This document shows, piece after piece, positions 11,947 through 22,532 of a stretch of 64,000 nt of DNA (its first letter is position 1; each line of letters opens with the position of its first letter). Made by a program: the position numbers and the translations under genes. The stretch spans positions 1 to 64,000 of the forward strand of contig QNGE01003860.1 of NCBI GenBank assembly GCA_008508345.1. Direction: 5' to 3'. This DNA comes from Paragonimus westermani. Lineage: Eukaryota > Platyhelminthes > Trematoda > Plagiorchiida > Troglotrematidae. The notes below the pieces were generated by a model. That model made no database searches and was not told where the DNA came from. It saw only the letters and a program-made list of their open reading frames with translations.

Positions 11947-12127
11947 GGTTCCGACAGTCGAGTGTGCGAGCAAGCCAGAACTGTGTATGGCGCCGACAAA
12001 CATGCGGATAAACAAACACGGTCGTATACAGCAAACACACGGAGACCGTAATCCTTACGAACCCAAGTACAGTGCGAACTAGGAGTCTGGGGGAGACTTT
12101 TACACATCGTACGGCAGACGGACCAGG
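11947..12127 (+). repeat. Dispersed repeat, copy B
   Basis: Plus-strand relative of the minus-strand segment at 4404-4606. Matching phrases in order are CGACAGTCGAG, GAGCAAGCC, AATCCTTACGA, TTTTACACATCGT and CAGACGGACC, with small insertions and deletions. The copies are perhaps 65-70% similar by eye. The peptide NPYEPKYSAN parallels DPYDPVYNVNQ in copy A, and a stop codon follows at once. This copy is not next to any recognisable Gypsy RT, so the repeat either moves separately or is an isolated scrap of the same element. Confidence 0.5.
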
Positions 12128-15100
12128 GTTATCAACACGTCACTATACAGCCCCCTCTAGAAGAGTACTGCGAACGCAACCCTTTGATGTACATGAGGAC
12201 AAACTGTGGCTAGCTACCCTTGATCTGGTCTAGTTCATGCTGTACCGGTTTCCAGTTGGTGCTGCTCTTCCCCAGACTTCGCAGGTGGAGCAGTACTAAT
12301 GCCAACAGTTCCTAGCGAGCTCTCACTCGAGCATCCTCTTCTGCGGTTTCGAAACGAATGGGGAAATAAAAAGTGCACACGTTGATATCCCGAGAATGAA
12401 CACACGGGTTGTATACGGTGCTCGAATTACACATTTCGACAGACCCAGGACGTGAGCACGTAAGCGAAAACGCAAAGAAGAGCTGTATTTTGGTCTTCTG
12501 TGGTGGCAGACTGACGCGCAACCTTGTGATGACCTATCTGCACATTTGGTCCTGAGGGCCCCATGTCTTGGAAGTCTTTATACGCCAATAAGCTTTCGGG
12601 GGCGACCATAAAGCGGTTGTTTTTTTATTGTTATGTCCTCAGGTTTGGTTAAGAGGTCGCGGTAAATTAGATTAAAAAATTCGACCACTACTCGACTCAT
12701 CTGTGCTAAAACTTGTTTGTGCCCCCTCAATTTGTCTACCCTGACCAACCACTTTATGCCAACGTGTTCGGTAATGCCAGCGAGCCTGGATAGATTCGTG
12801 AGGTAGTACTAGATTACTTTTACTCTAGCCCTATTCCCCCTGAATTAAGGTTCAAGGATGCCATGGATGGTCAGATCCTGTGTTCTTCCGACAGGTACCT
12901 CCAAATATCTCTCTACTTGCTGCAGTCTCATGCCGAGGATTTGGTTATCCGTCTGGATACATTGGATCAGATGTAAGTTGCCGTCCCTTCATACCTCCAC
13001 TGTCTTAATGAGTCTATCTGTAGCGCCCAGATTCTTTGCGGCTGCGCTAACTTCGAGGCAGGTCTGGAGGAGCTCACAGGCTGAATCCGATTTCGGCTTC
13101 ACCGTCTTGATCCGGTTTTGGTTCTTGAATGGATGATTTTTTAAAGTATTCGGTGGACTTCCAAGTACGTCGTTAGGCTCACCGACCCTTGGGACAACCC
13201 AGAGAGATTCTTTGGTAGTCATTGGAAGAATAACTTCCAGTGGATACACCTGCAGATCGTAGCGTAATACTTCACATGAGTTAGCCACCAAGGTTGTGGT
13301 TGTGTCTGTAGACGTAGGGCCACTTGCAGTTTCACTGCCATTTCTGGTCAGAATGAGCGGTTACACGCGGAGCAGTTAAGGGCTGCTTCCGAGAATCGAT
13401 ATCTGAGATCGTACTCACCAACTTACGTTTAGATGTGACTGGAATAAAGCCTATGCACTCGTTGCGTACCAATTTTAATTCAAGAAACCTCTTGCATAGG
13501 TTCACTGCATATTTTGCGAACAGTAAACACCGGACGTAAAATGCCATTTGGTACAAGCTACACAAGACATCAGATTTACCGGTTGTGAGATGGAAGTCTC
13601 CGTATTTTCGTTCGATGAGCCTACGCTGACTATGAGTTTCTTATCTCATAATCGCAACTGGATGGAATGAGCGCGATATAGTATCTATAATGTTTACGAA
13701 ATTGTCACACAAAAATGGTGAGAAACGCAGGCAAGAGTTGACGGCCCAGAAAAACAGTGACTAAACTGTATTGGAAGTCAGACGCTGAGGTAAATTAGTT
13801 GTTGCGAAATTATCAAGGTAGTGGTCTGAGTGGGATTGTGCAACGCATACTTTCACAAATGACTTGAAAAAGAAAAACGCGAGAAATCCTGGGTCGGACT
13901 TGAATCCCTCGCGTTTCAGGATGGGACGCATTGGTGTATAAAATCATCGGTTCATATTTCACAACAGCATTGGCATCGTGGTACTGTTCGCGTAATGCTC
14001 TAGGTGACCGGAAATTGGAATTTGGAAGTAGTGAAAACTTCTGTTACAGATCACATTTATTGAAGTTGAGTTTGTAACAGGTCTTCGCAATCACGTCAAG
14101 CTGCTTGAGTTTGGATTTCGGGAGTGAAATGCCTGATATCCTGGTTTTCTTTTCTCACGAACGTATAAAAGTTAACTAGTTCAGTTGCTTCAAAATTTAC
14201 AGAATGAACATTTGGCAATAGTGGTTCCGTCAACGATTCAAAGGAAAGACAGATTGGTGTATCAGGGACCGACGTTTCCCGCCAAGCTGCACGCAACTTT
14301 ACCAACTACGGTTAAGAATTGAGTGGCACTGTTCTTAACCTTCAGCTCTTCCCGTAAGCCACCATATTTCAAAGCGTCTTAAGTAGTCTTCCATCGCCCT
14401 CGAACAACTATGAATGTCCAGAAATTCTGGCGGACAGGAGTCCACCATAGACAGTTACAGAAGTCCTTGACGCCAGTTTTGGTGGTCGCGGAAATACAAA
14501 AGTGAAGTAGTTGGTTTAAATCAACCCCAGATCTTTTTTCAACTCAATAGTAATAACATCCGAACTAAGCAAACCAGGTATTTATCTCTCAAGCGCAACT
14601 GTACAGTTTATTTTCACCAGTGTAATTAAACAACCAATATGAGAAAAGGGTTTAGTGACACCCACCGCCGTTTCTTTTCCAGGCGGACGAACGTCCGCCT
14701 GCGTTTATTAAATCTCAAAGAATCTTGATTTTTCCATCAAGGTCTCTCTTCTATCTTCTTGTTTCCGGAAAGAACAGGTTTAGTCTCCTGGGTCTGTTTC
14801 CATAGCCAAGGTATCTAAGGTCCAAAAAGGAATTCATGAAATAACATCACACCACTTCAGTTTTTTCACCTTCTTCATGGGAAACAGGGACTGCGTGTAC
14901 ACATATTACTATAAATGGAGCTACACGAACAACTCACAAACTGTCGTATACTGACTCTGGACCCCTAGATGCAATCGTTCTTTTTGAAGATATAAGATCA
15001 TTGTTGATTTGACGCTGACGATTTAGGGTAATCAACTCGGTGGCGCGTAATCAACAAGTCCAATAACGTGGATCCACGCAGTAGGGCTAGTAAGACTACC

Positions 15101-16954
15101 TTAGGGAAGATGTCAGAAAAGGCAATCAAAATGACTGAACTTTACACGGTGTTAGTAACGAAACGCACAGTAAAAATGTTCTTCAACCTTATCGGATATT
15201 GATACTATTCAGCGAAACAGACTTTTAAATTGGAGTGACCGAAACCGACCTCCCAAATGGCTACCAGTCAGCGAGAAACTAGGTCTTCAAAACAACCGTG
15301 CTTAGAAGATGAACGCTTGCCAAACCAAATCATGGCAGGGATTTGAAATATACAATAATACTTACACGAAGAAAGAAACAGAACTATTCTCCGCATGCCT
15401 CCATGGCCCAAAATTCACTGTGTTCACTGCACGCAGTAAAAAGCAAAATGAATGCGAAATTGGGATCGGTGTTTCTCAAACATGCTTAACGTACTTCAGC
15501 GGATTCAACTTTCGATACCGAGCCAAGCGTAGAACGTATGAAGGGGATTTGAGTAATCTAACGAAGTCGGATAATAGCTTGAAGACTGACGTACTCGCCG
15601 CTGAGCATGTTCAACGGACAATCATCGAGCTGGTCATTACCCCGCGGTATGCGATATGTGTTGCAAAGGCAACTGCTTGGTCCATTCTCACGTGAAGTTT
15701 GGCGAGTGGGAGACAGACTAATTTATATGTAATTCCTTTGGGCATAGGACTCCTTGAACAGTTCTGTATCTTAGTGGTTGCTAACAGTCGAGTAAAACAG
15801 AAGAAGAAGCATTGCATTTCTGAGTCCACGCGTCCATTTGGACAAAAATACATTTCTCGGGGTTATTAGCTACTGGAACGCCCTTCTTCATGAGCTCGTT
15901 AGTTGTGTATCTGGAGGTCCTCTTAGGGCATTGTTACTACAGAGAAAGACTCATTATTCTATTCCCCAACAGCGGTGACACATTCTGTTTACAACTATTT
16001 CCCCAAACAAACAAGCGCATCCTTAATACCGAATAACACAAACTGACTGGTTCTGGATGCCGTGATCATGGAGCCGCAAACTCATTTACTGATAATGAGT
16101 AATCTGACAGGCTTCACGATTTCGATGGAAACCGATTTTAGGAAATCAAGGCTTCGGCTGGATTTGAATAAACGGCTGAATAAGCATGATACTTATCCAA
16201 ACACCCATGTTGTTTGGTTGTTAGGTGTCCGTTACTTGTGTCACAGTGTGTGATCTTGTCCTTAACAACCTTTCTGCCATTTTCAAAATTAGAGGCATAA
16301 TACTGTCTGACCCGTAGATTGAAGCATTCTCTACCTTCTCACTCTTGTACATTGGAGCAACCGTCTCCACATTTCAATCACAAGCAGTGCAGACTTTTGA
16401 ACGGATTTATTAGAAAGTCCATCCAGATAGTAGGACAGAAAGCCAACTAAAAGTTTTAGACTTGTCGGCTGAATATCACTTTGAGCAACTGATTCGCTGA
16501 TGTTTATTTCTGCCGCGTGGCTTCACGCCTCCCCAGATCCTCATTATTTTCATCACCTGTGGCACTAGCTAGAAGCTAACCGATCTGCCACAGCCCCTAA
16601 TATGTGCCACTAGAGAGCCGTAGAAGATTTTCGGCTCCATTGTCTGCATTCCGGCACACTTTTCCTGATTTTCCTCTGCGTTTCTGACAGTGGCAAGAAC
16701 GGAGAGTTTAGGCTGTGCAAAATTATAAAATGCCTCACGATTTCTTTCACTGGTTATAGGTGGTTTCCCTTTGAAGGTCTTCTGAAACTTTCTGCACCCT
16801 GATGGTCCCTGGTTGTGCTTCTTTAAACATCAAGTAGTTGCAACCATTAGTTGTGAACCCGAAACAAATGCTTTTCAACCATGCTGCTCAATAGTTGTGG
16901 AGTACCGCGTTGCACTGACCTACGGATAGGGTGATGCCAGTTATCACTGATAAT
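12128..16954. other. Unassigned sequence
   Basis: No recognised gene over about 4.8 kb. The longest frame, 15309-15695 (128 residues, plus), has no motif I know and has no obvious splice context, so it may be chance. A 9-bp-stem hairpin with a GAAC loop lies at 14680-14701 (stem AGGCGGAC/GTCCGCCT). It has no clear role here. Confidence 0.45.
14680..14701. repeat. Short perfect hairpin
   Basis: AGGCGGAC and GTCCGCCT flank a four-base GAAC loop, and an outer C-G pair extends the stem to nine base pairs. It is unusually GC-rich for the surroundings. In a eukaryotic intergenic region a terminator role is not expected, and the function is unknown. Confidence 0.6.
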
Positions 16955-17142
16955 AATGTGATGAACGTCACTGAACATATGTTTTCATGTTAATTATCAG
17001 AGTTCAGGCTGTACACTATTTATTGACGGCGCGTAATTATAACACAAGCGTGCGGTTAACGTTCATTCGCTGTACTCTGATCAATTCGGATATACGAGAT
17101 ACTGGTCTTGCGTTAAGTTCTATCTATTCGGGAAGTATCACA
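16955..17142 (+). repeat. Gypsy 3'-end/LTR fragment
   Basis: This segment is a direct relative of 29141-29326, which follows the integrase of the plus-strand Gypsy relic at 26.6-29.1 kb. Both contain TCACTGAACATAT, AGAGTTCAGG, then TGTACACTATTTA, GACGGCGCGTAATT, CGGTTAACGTTCATTCG, TTCGGATATACGAGATACTG and an end in TATCACA. From TGTACAC to the final CA the piece is 133 bp in both copies (17010-17142 and 29194-29326). That fits a TG...CA-bounded LTR preceded by the end of the internal region. If the LTR instead begins at the upstream shared block it would be about 185 bp. No pol sequence adjoins this copy. Confidence 0.62.
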
Positions 17143-17842
17143 ATGACGTCGCGGCATTCTGCAATGACAATGAATCTCATACCTCTGGAAACTTTGGACA
17201 TTCATCCACTCCCTCGTGATATTGAGAAGTATTTTGAATGATTTGAACTACGGCGTAGGACTCCATTCGGACTAACTGAGGGGATGAAATCTGTCCTCTG
17301 TCTTTCAAGGATAAGAAAAGAGGCCTATTGTCTTCTGAAGAATTCGCCGATGGATCTGCCATATAAGCGCATAAAGGAAATACCACTTAGTCATGTCACC
17401 GCTGTAAATATTTAAGTCGCCGGACGAGCCAAATTCGGCATCATTCAGCCCCAACTGAATCAGTCAGTACGTAACTTTATTCTCCAGGTCAAGGCTCAGA
17501 CAGCACCGTGTAATTTTGGTGATCAGTTGGAGGTCCATCTTCGTGACCGACTCATTGCCGGTATTAATGCTCCGGATCTACGTAGACAACTACTGCTGCT
17601 CCCAAAACCTACGTATCAAAATACCAGTCATCTGTAAGCAGCACGAAGACATTAATAATACAGCATGTAGTGGAAGTTCTGTTGAGGCCCCGGTCTTGTT
17701 TGGATCAATGAAACAACGACCTTCAGAACACAGTATTCTGCGCCTATTCAACTCAGCTCCTAAATATCGTTCTAAACTGTTCTCATCAGACGACATGTTA
17801 TTAGCAGATTCGGGACTTTTACCTCCTGTGGCGAGAAACATT

Positions 17843-17898
17843 CCAGATACACATACATTAACCGCAGCTCGAGCTGTGGTGAATGTGTGTGTATCTGG
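17843..17898. repeat. Near-perfect 56-bp palindrome
   Basis: CCAGATACACATACATTAAC and the rest of a 28-base arm is followed without a spacer by its reverse complement, centred on CTCGAG. By eye 25 of 28 positions pair. Because the halves mirror each other, both strands encode nearly the same peptide across it. It could be a miniature foldback insertion or a replication-slippage product. Confidence 0.75.
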
Positions 17899-18518
17899 TA
17901 TCTTCGACTTATAAGTCATGTATACATGTAAGTCAGACACTGTCAGACACTTTGTAAATGGCCCTTGAAGTTCCAATCAAATGGCTTGGATTGTTCGTTA
18001 ATGAACCGTGATGAGTAACAGAGATTGTTGCTCTTGGGCTAAAGGTTTTGAAAAATCTTCATATCCAGGATTCGTATCACCAGGTAGGATTTTTGCACAC
18101 GATCCTAAATTTTCCCTGATGGAAAACATAGGGCGGTGTATGTGTGTCCAAATGGACCATGTGCACCAATCAGGAAATCCGAAATCTGTGTGGCGCACAA
18201 GATCTCAAAACCCTATAAAGAAACCCGAACGAATGCTGACACCTGCGCGCCGATATCTCTGCACCAGAGTGCACCATGTACACCAATCAGAAACGCCGCA
18301 GGCACAGGGAGGTAGACACGGGTGAATGACAGGTGCAAGCAAAATCACCCAATTACGTGCGAGAGAAATACGAAGCCAGTAAGGCGAAATTAATTAAGGA
18401 AATGAAGAAATTGAGGAGGAAAATATTGGTGCAAATATTGCTAATCGACTAGTGAATGAAATAGGAACGAATTGGAACATAGACTGAACAAGTGAACTTG
18501 GTTCGATTGCGTCTATGC

Positions 18519-18519
18519 N
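18519..18519. other. Ambiguous base (N)
   Basis: A single undetermined base within GTCTATGCNCCAG. It lies just before the G-rich start of the nested palindrome region and may reflect a difficult assembly or sequencing context. Confidence 0.95.
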
Positions 18520-18605
18520 CCAGATGGGGCAGAGAGGAAACCATGTCAGGGGGAGGGGGGGCACGCGTGGTGGAAGCAGCAAACCATGTTTCTGTAGGGG
18601 ACACT

Positions 18606-18682
18606 AAGTGATTTCACAAGTTTGAATGACCTAATTCGTACCACCAAGTGATTTCACAAGTTTGAATGACCTAATTCTCAAG
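18606..18682 (+). repeat. Two-copy 40-bp tandem duplication
   Basis: A block of about 32 identical bases starting AAGTGATTTCACAAG recurs after exactly 40 bases (starts at 18606 and 18646), each ending in GACCTAATTC. The two copies look identical over the shared block, so the duplication is recent. Confidence 0.85.
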
Positions 18683-18764
18683 TCCTCGAAGGCCACAGGC
18701 GGCATTAAGATACCTCCAGTCGAACTGTAAGTGATCACGGGGCCAGCGCGTGCTGCGGCGGGCT

Positions 18765-19665
18765 ACAGGAAAACCCAGGCAGCATAGCCCATGTGGTCCC
18801 CTAGGGGACCCCGGGGGGCATTTGGAGACTGGTGGTGGGTAAAGATGGGGTATGACATAAAAACCCCTGGGGGACCCATGGGGACAAAATCGGGGCTATC
18901 TCCATGAACGTCTTATTGCGCGAAACTTCAACCACGCACCCGATTTTGCTCTCCTTTTAACAACTACGCAGTATTCATTCACTTCCTCATTATCCCTTGC
19001 TCTACCCACTGTACATTTCGACCCAGTCCACTGAACGACCCCTCAATACACGAATATCAACAACGACTGAAACACTGAAAAAGCATGCACATTTATTGTT
19101 CGTCATCATAGAGTTACAACACGGTTGTTCGATTCAGCAAATTGCCGTTCTTGCGTGCACTTTATTGGTAGTTCATATGGGGACGTTGCTCACTGATCTT
19201 CTTTGCCCATATCAATTGCGTATCTTTGACGAGTATCTGCAAAGTGACGGAATGGATACTGTCAACGAGTAGTGTGAATGTTCGCGTGGGTAAAAATATA
19301 TAAACGGACAGTTGAATTTACTGAGCAACAAGCGATAACGAATTTCCCAAGGCAACTTACGGCTGACACACTGGATACAACGGTTTAAATGTGAATGCAG
19401 CTTACAAACGAAAACAAGTACTTATAAGTAATAATCCCTGTCACTTGATTTGTTGAATTGCAATTTAGGTACACGCATTCTAATGATCTGGAAATGGAGA
19501 TTTCAAAAAACGTGACGGTAAATAACATGTTAATACACATTATTTTGTTCAAGTGGCAACCGCTAACAACTGCTGTTACATACTTCCGATTTATCAAATC
19601 TATAGTTCAAATGAGTACGTTTCATGAGAATCTGAAAGCAGCTTTTCAAAAATATACATACATCC
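18765..19665 (+). repeat. Outer inverted-repeat arm, left
   Basis: This ~0.9-kb segment is the reverse-complement relative of 24705-25627, about 75-80% identical by eye with small indels. Shared landmarks in order are: a G-rich block (GGTC(C/T)CCTAGGGGAC), GGGGTATGACATAAAA, GGGACCCATGGGG, AAGCATGCACATTTATTGTTCGTC, TACAACACGGTTGTTC, TTTGACGAGTATCTGCAA, TTTAAATGTGAATGCAG, GCATTCTAATGATCTGGAAA, CACATTATTTTGTTCAAG and TTTTTCAAAAATATACATA. It contains a frame at 18997-19272 whose end, LRIFDEYLQSDGMDTVNE, matches a frame in the right arm. The arm is not a recognised transposon end. Confidence 0.8.
18997..19272 (+). pseudogene. Unrecognised repeat-borne coding frame, left copy
   Basis: A 91-residue frame ending LLTDLLCPYQLRIFDEYLQ plus SDGMDTVNE then a stop. 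The right arm encodes SLTDLHCSYGLRIFDEYLQ plus GNVMDDANEDF and continues for about 35 more residues. Retention of LRIFDEYLQ and M-D-x-x-N-E in two copies that differ at roughly a fifth of bases suggests the segment was once protein-coding. Here the frame breaks right after NE, where the right copy stays open. I do not recognise the family. An old host or transposon ORF carried by the repeat is possible. Confidence 0.4.
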
Positions 19666-20297
19666 GTAAAAAGCAACATGTTATTGTACATGCATGATAA
19701 ATGTATGTCAAGAAGACATAATATATTAAGGAAAAAATTGAATAGCGTTACTTTTCATTCCGAGTTTCCCTCTACCTTCTCGGACTCGTGCTTTATGCAG
19801 CCACTTTCTACTATCAGATTGCACCTCTTTCTCAGTCGCTCCCGCGAAACGAGAATGACATACGGCGTCTAGAGCTGATTAATCTGATTGAACACAGATT
19901 TCCAACCTACGACAACTTTCATAATTTTCAGTTTGCTTGCTTGATGCTTTCCATGTACTTCACTCCGATTAAGTTGCCTTGAGAAATTCACACTAAACAC
20001 CGAGGAAAGTATTCGACCTAGGTGATCACGAAGGTCTTTTGGCAAATTGGGATAGTAATATCTCATAGACTTCACTACTATACGTCGGTCTTTCAATGAG
20101 ATGTTTCCTCGTCAAAACCATCAAACGATGTCCTGTAGAACGGTAGGTCCGGGATGGGTAACAAGGGAGCGTGATGGCCCTACGGAAAATTTTTTATAAC
20201 GAAGCTTTCCTTATTACCTTCAGGTGGTTTATTTCCCACTACTACATGTGGCAGCTCGGTGGGGCAAGAGGTGGGTGCGTTGGCAATGCTCAATTCT
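19666..20297. other. Sequence between outer and inner left arms
   Basis: About 630 bases with no recognised gene. Short frames at 19678-19872, 19788-19982 and 19869-20096 overlap on both strands and show no motif. No counterpart was seen on the right side, where the corresponding interval holds a LINE fragment. Confidence 0.45.
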
Positions 20298-20691
20298 CCA
20301 CATCTGGGAACGGCTGTTCATGAGTGCCTAAATCGTAGTTTAGAATAAAGACACATTGGAATACAGAAATCACATATCAAACAGGAAGATAAAGCGTTCG
20401 TTTCAGCCAAATGTGTACAACCATTCCTGTGATCCCACCTTGACGCTTGTCCACATCCGAAACACTTATTCAGCTGCATGAACCTCTTCCACTTTCTGTG
20501 GATAGTTGACGCTGAACGGCGATCTTTCATTTTCTGTCGGGAGTAATCAATGTTGTGTGATGATGTGATGATGCCCCGAAATATTTCACCGCAACTTACC
20601 GGCATTCGAAGTCAAATTGCCCTGGGCACAAGCATTTGTGGAAAAGTGATGCATCAAAACAATACGACAATATTGCACACATTAAAATGTA
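20298..20691 (-). repeat. Inner inverted-repeat arm, left (394 bp)
   Basis: This arm pairs without gaps with 22533-22926 (every paired coordinate sums to 43224). I saw a single mismatch in 394 positions (ACAATATTGC versus ACAACATTGC). Beyond 20691 the similarity does not stop but falls sharply to about 60-65% for some 75 more bases, through AACATCGCAGATTATGGAGTACTTACC versus AACATCCCAGATTACGGCGTACTTACC. The minus strand encodes a 95-residue frame (20318-20605) identical to the one in the right arm. Confidence 0.9.
20318..20605 (-). CDS. 95-residue frame with zinc-knuckle-like motif, left copy
   Basis: The frame is identical in protein sequence to 22619-22906 on the plus strand. It contains RKWKRFMQLNKCFGCGQASR followed by WDHRNGC. 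The basic stretch followed by C-F-G-C-G-Q and a later H and C looks like a retroelement gag zinc knuckle (usual C-x2-C-x4-H-x4-C). The spacing is not canonical, so metal binding is doubtful. Near its start codon is a good splice-donor-like CCGGTAAGTT, so the first codons may instead be intronic. Function is unknown. Derivation from a gag gene is inference. Confidence 0.35.
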   Translation of the reverse strand: MPVSCGEIFRGIITSSHNIDYSRQKMKDRRSASTIHRKWKRFMQLNKCFGCGQASRWDHRNGCTHLAETNALSSCLICDFCIPMCLYSKLRFRHS

Positions 20692-20794
20692 CGCGCTGAC
20701 ATCTACAGTTAGAGTGTAGATATAAAAAGGAGTGTGCAACATCGCAGATTATGGAGTACTTACCGTGAGAATTCAACATATATAAGGCTCCATT

Positions 20795-21220
20795 TTGCCC
20801 CGAAAACGCCCCAATTTGCTTCATTTAAAATGGGGCTGTGTGCTGCTTGGGAACTTGCGAGTGAACCTCTTTAAACGGTTTGCGGAATTCGATTTTTTAA
20901 ATAACGGTTTGCTTACTATCTCCGTTAAGTTCTTGAGGATTACTGACGCCGCCCAAGAAGTATATTACAAAGCATTCGCAGACGTGGAAATTTTATTGTA
21001 CAGATTGCAAAAGTACACCAGAAACATATACAGTTTGTTATACATATGTTCGCGACCCAAGCAACACAGCCTCATTTTAAATGGGGCAAGATGGGGCATT
21101 ATATTGAACTTGGTTTTTCACAGTACCCATGTAGCACATGGCCCACCGCGACTGAACGGTTTCTTGCGGGTTTCGGTGGGCCATGAGAAAAATCATCGAA
21201 TCAAGCATCCCATGAAATAA
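20795..21220 (+). CDS. Unrecognised 141-residue frame inside the palindrome
   Basis: This is the longest frame between the two inner arms. It shows no domain that I recognise. It crosses a small internal inverted repeat (20808-20851 with 21056-21097) and a hairpin (21137-21185), so its open length may be a by-product of repeat structure. It has no promoter or splice evidence. I regard it as a possible but unproven coding region. Confidence 0.2.
   Translation: MPRKRPNLLHLKWGCVLLGNLRVNLFKRFAEFDFLNNGLLTISVKFLRITDAAQEVYYKAFADVEILLYRLQKYTRNIYSLLYICSRPKQHSLILNGARWGIILNLVFHSTHVAHGPPRLNGFLRVSVGHEKNHRIKHPMK
20808..21097. repeat. Small inverted repeat nested between the inner arms
   Basis: Arms 20808-20851 and 21056-21097 are reverse-complement relatives: GCCCCAATTTGCTTCATTTA, then AATGGGGCTGTG and TGCTTGGG, are mirrored by CCCAAGCAACACAGCC, ATTTAAATGGGG and GGGGC. 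About 205 bases separate them. It is a third level of inverted repetition in this region. The A-T core ATTTAAAATGGGG with flanking CCCC/GGGG resembles the G-rich phrase in the outer arms. Confidence 0.65.
21137..21185. repeat. Hairpin with 12-bp stem, also present at 26579-26627
   Basis: CATGGCCCACCG and CGGTGGGCCATG are perfect reverse complements flanking a loop of about 25 bases that contains TTGCGGGTTT. In inverted orientation the same module, with flanks GATTTTTCTCATGG and ATGTGCTACATGGGT, recurs at 26571-26638 immediately upstream of a Gypsy RT. The stem is conserved but imperfect there. Confidence 0.75.
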
Positions 21221-22461
21221 TTCTTCTAACTGTAAATGTCTATGAACATCACCTCGAAATCTGCATTCATGTTTTCAGCAAACTAAATGACATCTGTTTA
21301 AATGAAGTGGTGAGGTCAGACATCTTTACTCGCTAATTTTCCGAGCTTGCTGAGGTAAGATTTGTGCACGTTGGACGGTTATGTTGTTCTACAGAAGCAC
21401 GTGAGCAATTAGCCGCTGTTGTTCATTCACATATGTCACTCACGGAGAGTGGTTTCTGGAGGTCATTTAATTATTGTTCTATGTAAAGTAATAACTGGGT
21501 AGTTGAATTTCAAAATATCCAAGAAAGTTGTATTATTGTCGTTCATGTTCAAATATTGCACGAGTTCACGAGGTTATACTGAAGTTACCCAGCGTGAACA
21601 GGCAAATGTCCGTAGTATTTTTGAAATGCTCAGGAGGAATACTGTAAGATTGTTATGCTTCACGTTTGCTCTATCTCCATTATGTACGGAGATATGGGAT
21701 ATCAATCACATCCATAAAACTTGTATTGTAGGCGTACAGTTGCAATGCGTGGAACATCAAAAGCTGCCATTTATCGTTACGGGAAACGGCTACTTCTGCT
21801 GATGCCCAGTTTCTGCAGTCCAAGGTTCTTGATGTGGAACCACCTCCGGGGTTGTCCCAAACAGAAACTGCGAAGTAATGTGATGGATTTTTTTCTAATT
21901 CCCAGGTGAACTGTGCCACGCAGATGTGCCACATGTGTTGACCGATGGTCCTGTTGAAATGGTACCCGCCTTTGAGCGTGAGGCTGTTGTGAAACCTCAT
22001 GAACAGTGCGTTAGGTTATTTCAGTAAGTCACAGATTGTTCGGGAATGCTTTTTGTGTTGTTCAAATTTTTTAAAAACAATCGCTGCAGTCCGATTGCTG
22101 CATTCTGCTTATTACATAGTTCCCTTGCATTCCTCTTTGCAGGTTTTCCCAGCGTGCATTGAAGTGCGGTGCAGTCGCTCCAACGTGGATGGCTACATTT
22201 CTTGAAGAAGTGCATAATGAACTGTATGTTACCGATGCACTTGTGTAAATTAAACAACAAACTTTCCATGTTTTCGGATTTTTGCAATATTCTTCATGGG
22301 CGGCATCAGTAAGCCTGCAGCGCGTAACGAAAATGATGAGGAATCCGTTCTTAAAATTGTCGAATTTTGCTGACCGCGTTGAAAGCTTCGCTGGCGATTT
22401 TTTCCCCTAGCCCGCCGTGGCCCCTCGCGGGGACAGTGCGGGCCCAGCAATGTTTTGGTAC
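21221..22461. other. Spacer of the inner inverted repeat
   Basis: Frames at 21503-21802 (plus), 21680-22000 (minus) and 22021-22287 (minus) overlap one another and show no known domain. A GC-rich block (GCCCGCCGTGGCCCCTCGCGG) lies at about 22401-22424. No transposase-like motif was seen. Confidence 0.4.
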
Positions 22462-22532
22462 TTGGGGTAAGTACGCCGTAATCTGGGATGTTTCACATTT
22501 CTTTCCAGTTCTTTACTCCGGTTGTCACTGCC

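Larger units (their letters stand above)
17143..18764. other. Unassigned sequence with small repeats
   Basis: No recognised gene. The frames at 17516-17914 (plus) and 17590-17976 (minus) share the same peptide phrase because both cross a palindrome at 17843-17898. Two related phrases (ACCATGTGCACCAATCAGGAAATCCG near 18157 and ACCATGTACACCAATCAGAAACGCCG near 18273) form a loose direct repeat. One base at 18519 is called N. Confidence 0.45.

Noticed and set aside
15309..15695. 128-residue plus-strand frame
   Set aside because: No recognised motif, ordinary composition and no splice context. The length is within what chance allows in 64 kb.
17516..17976. Two ~130-residue frames on opposite strands sharing a peptide
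   Set aside because: The shared peptide is forced by the palindrome at 17843-17898. Neither frame shows a domain.
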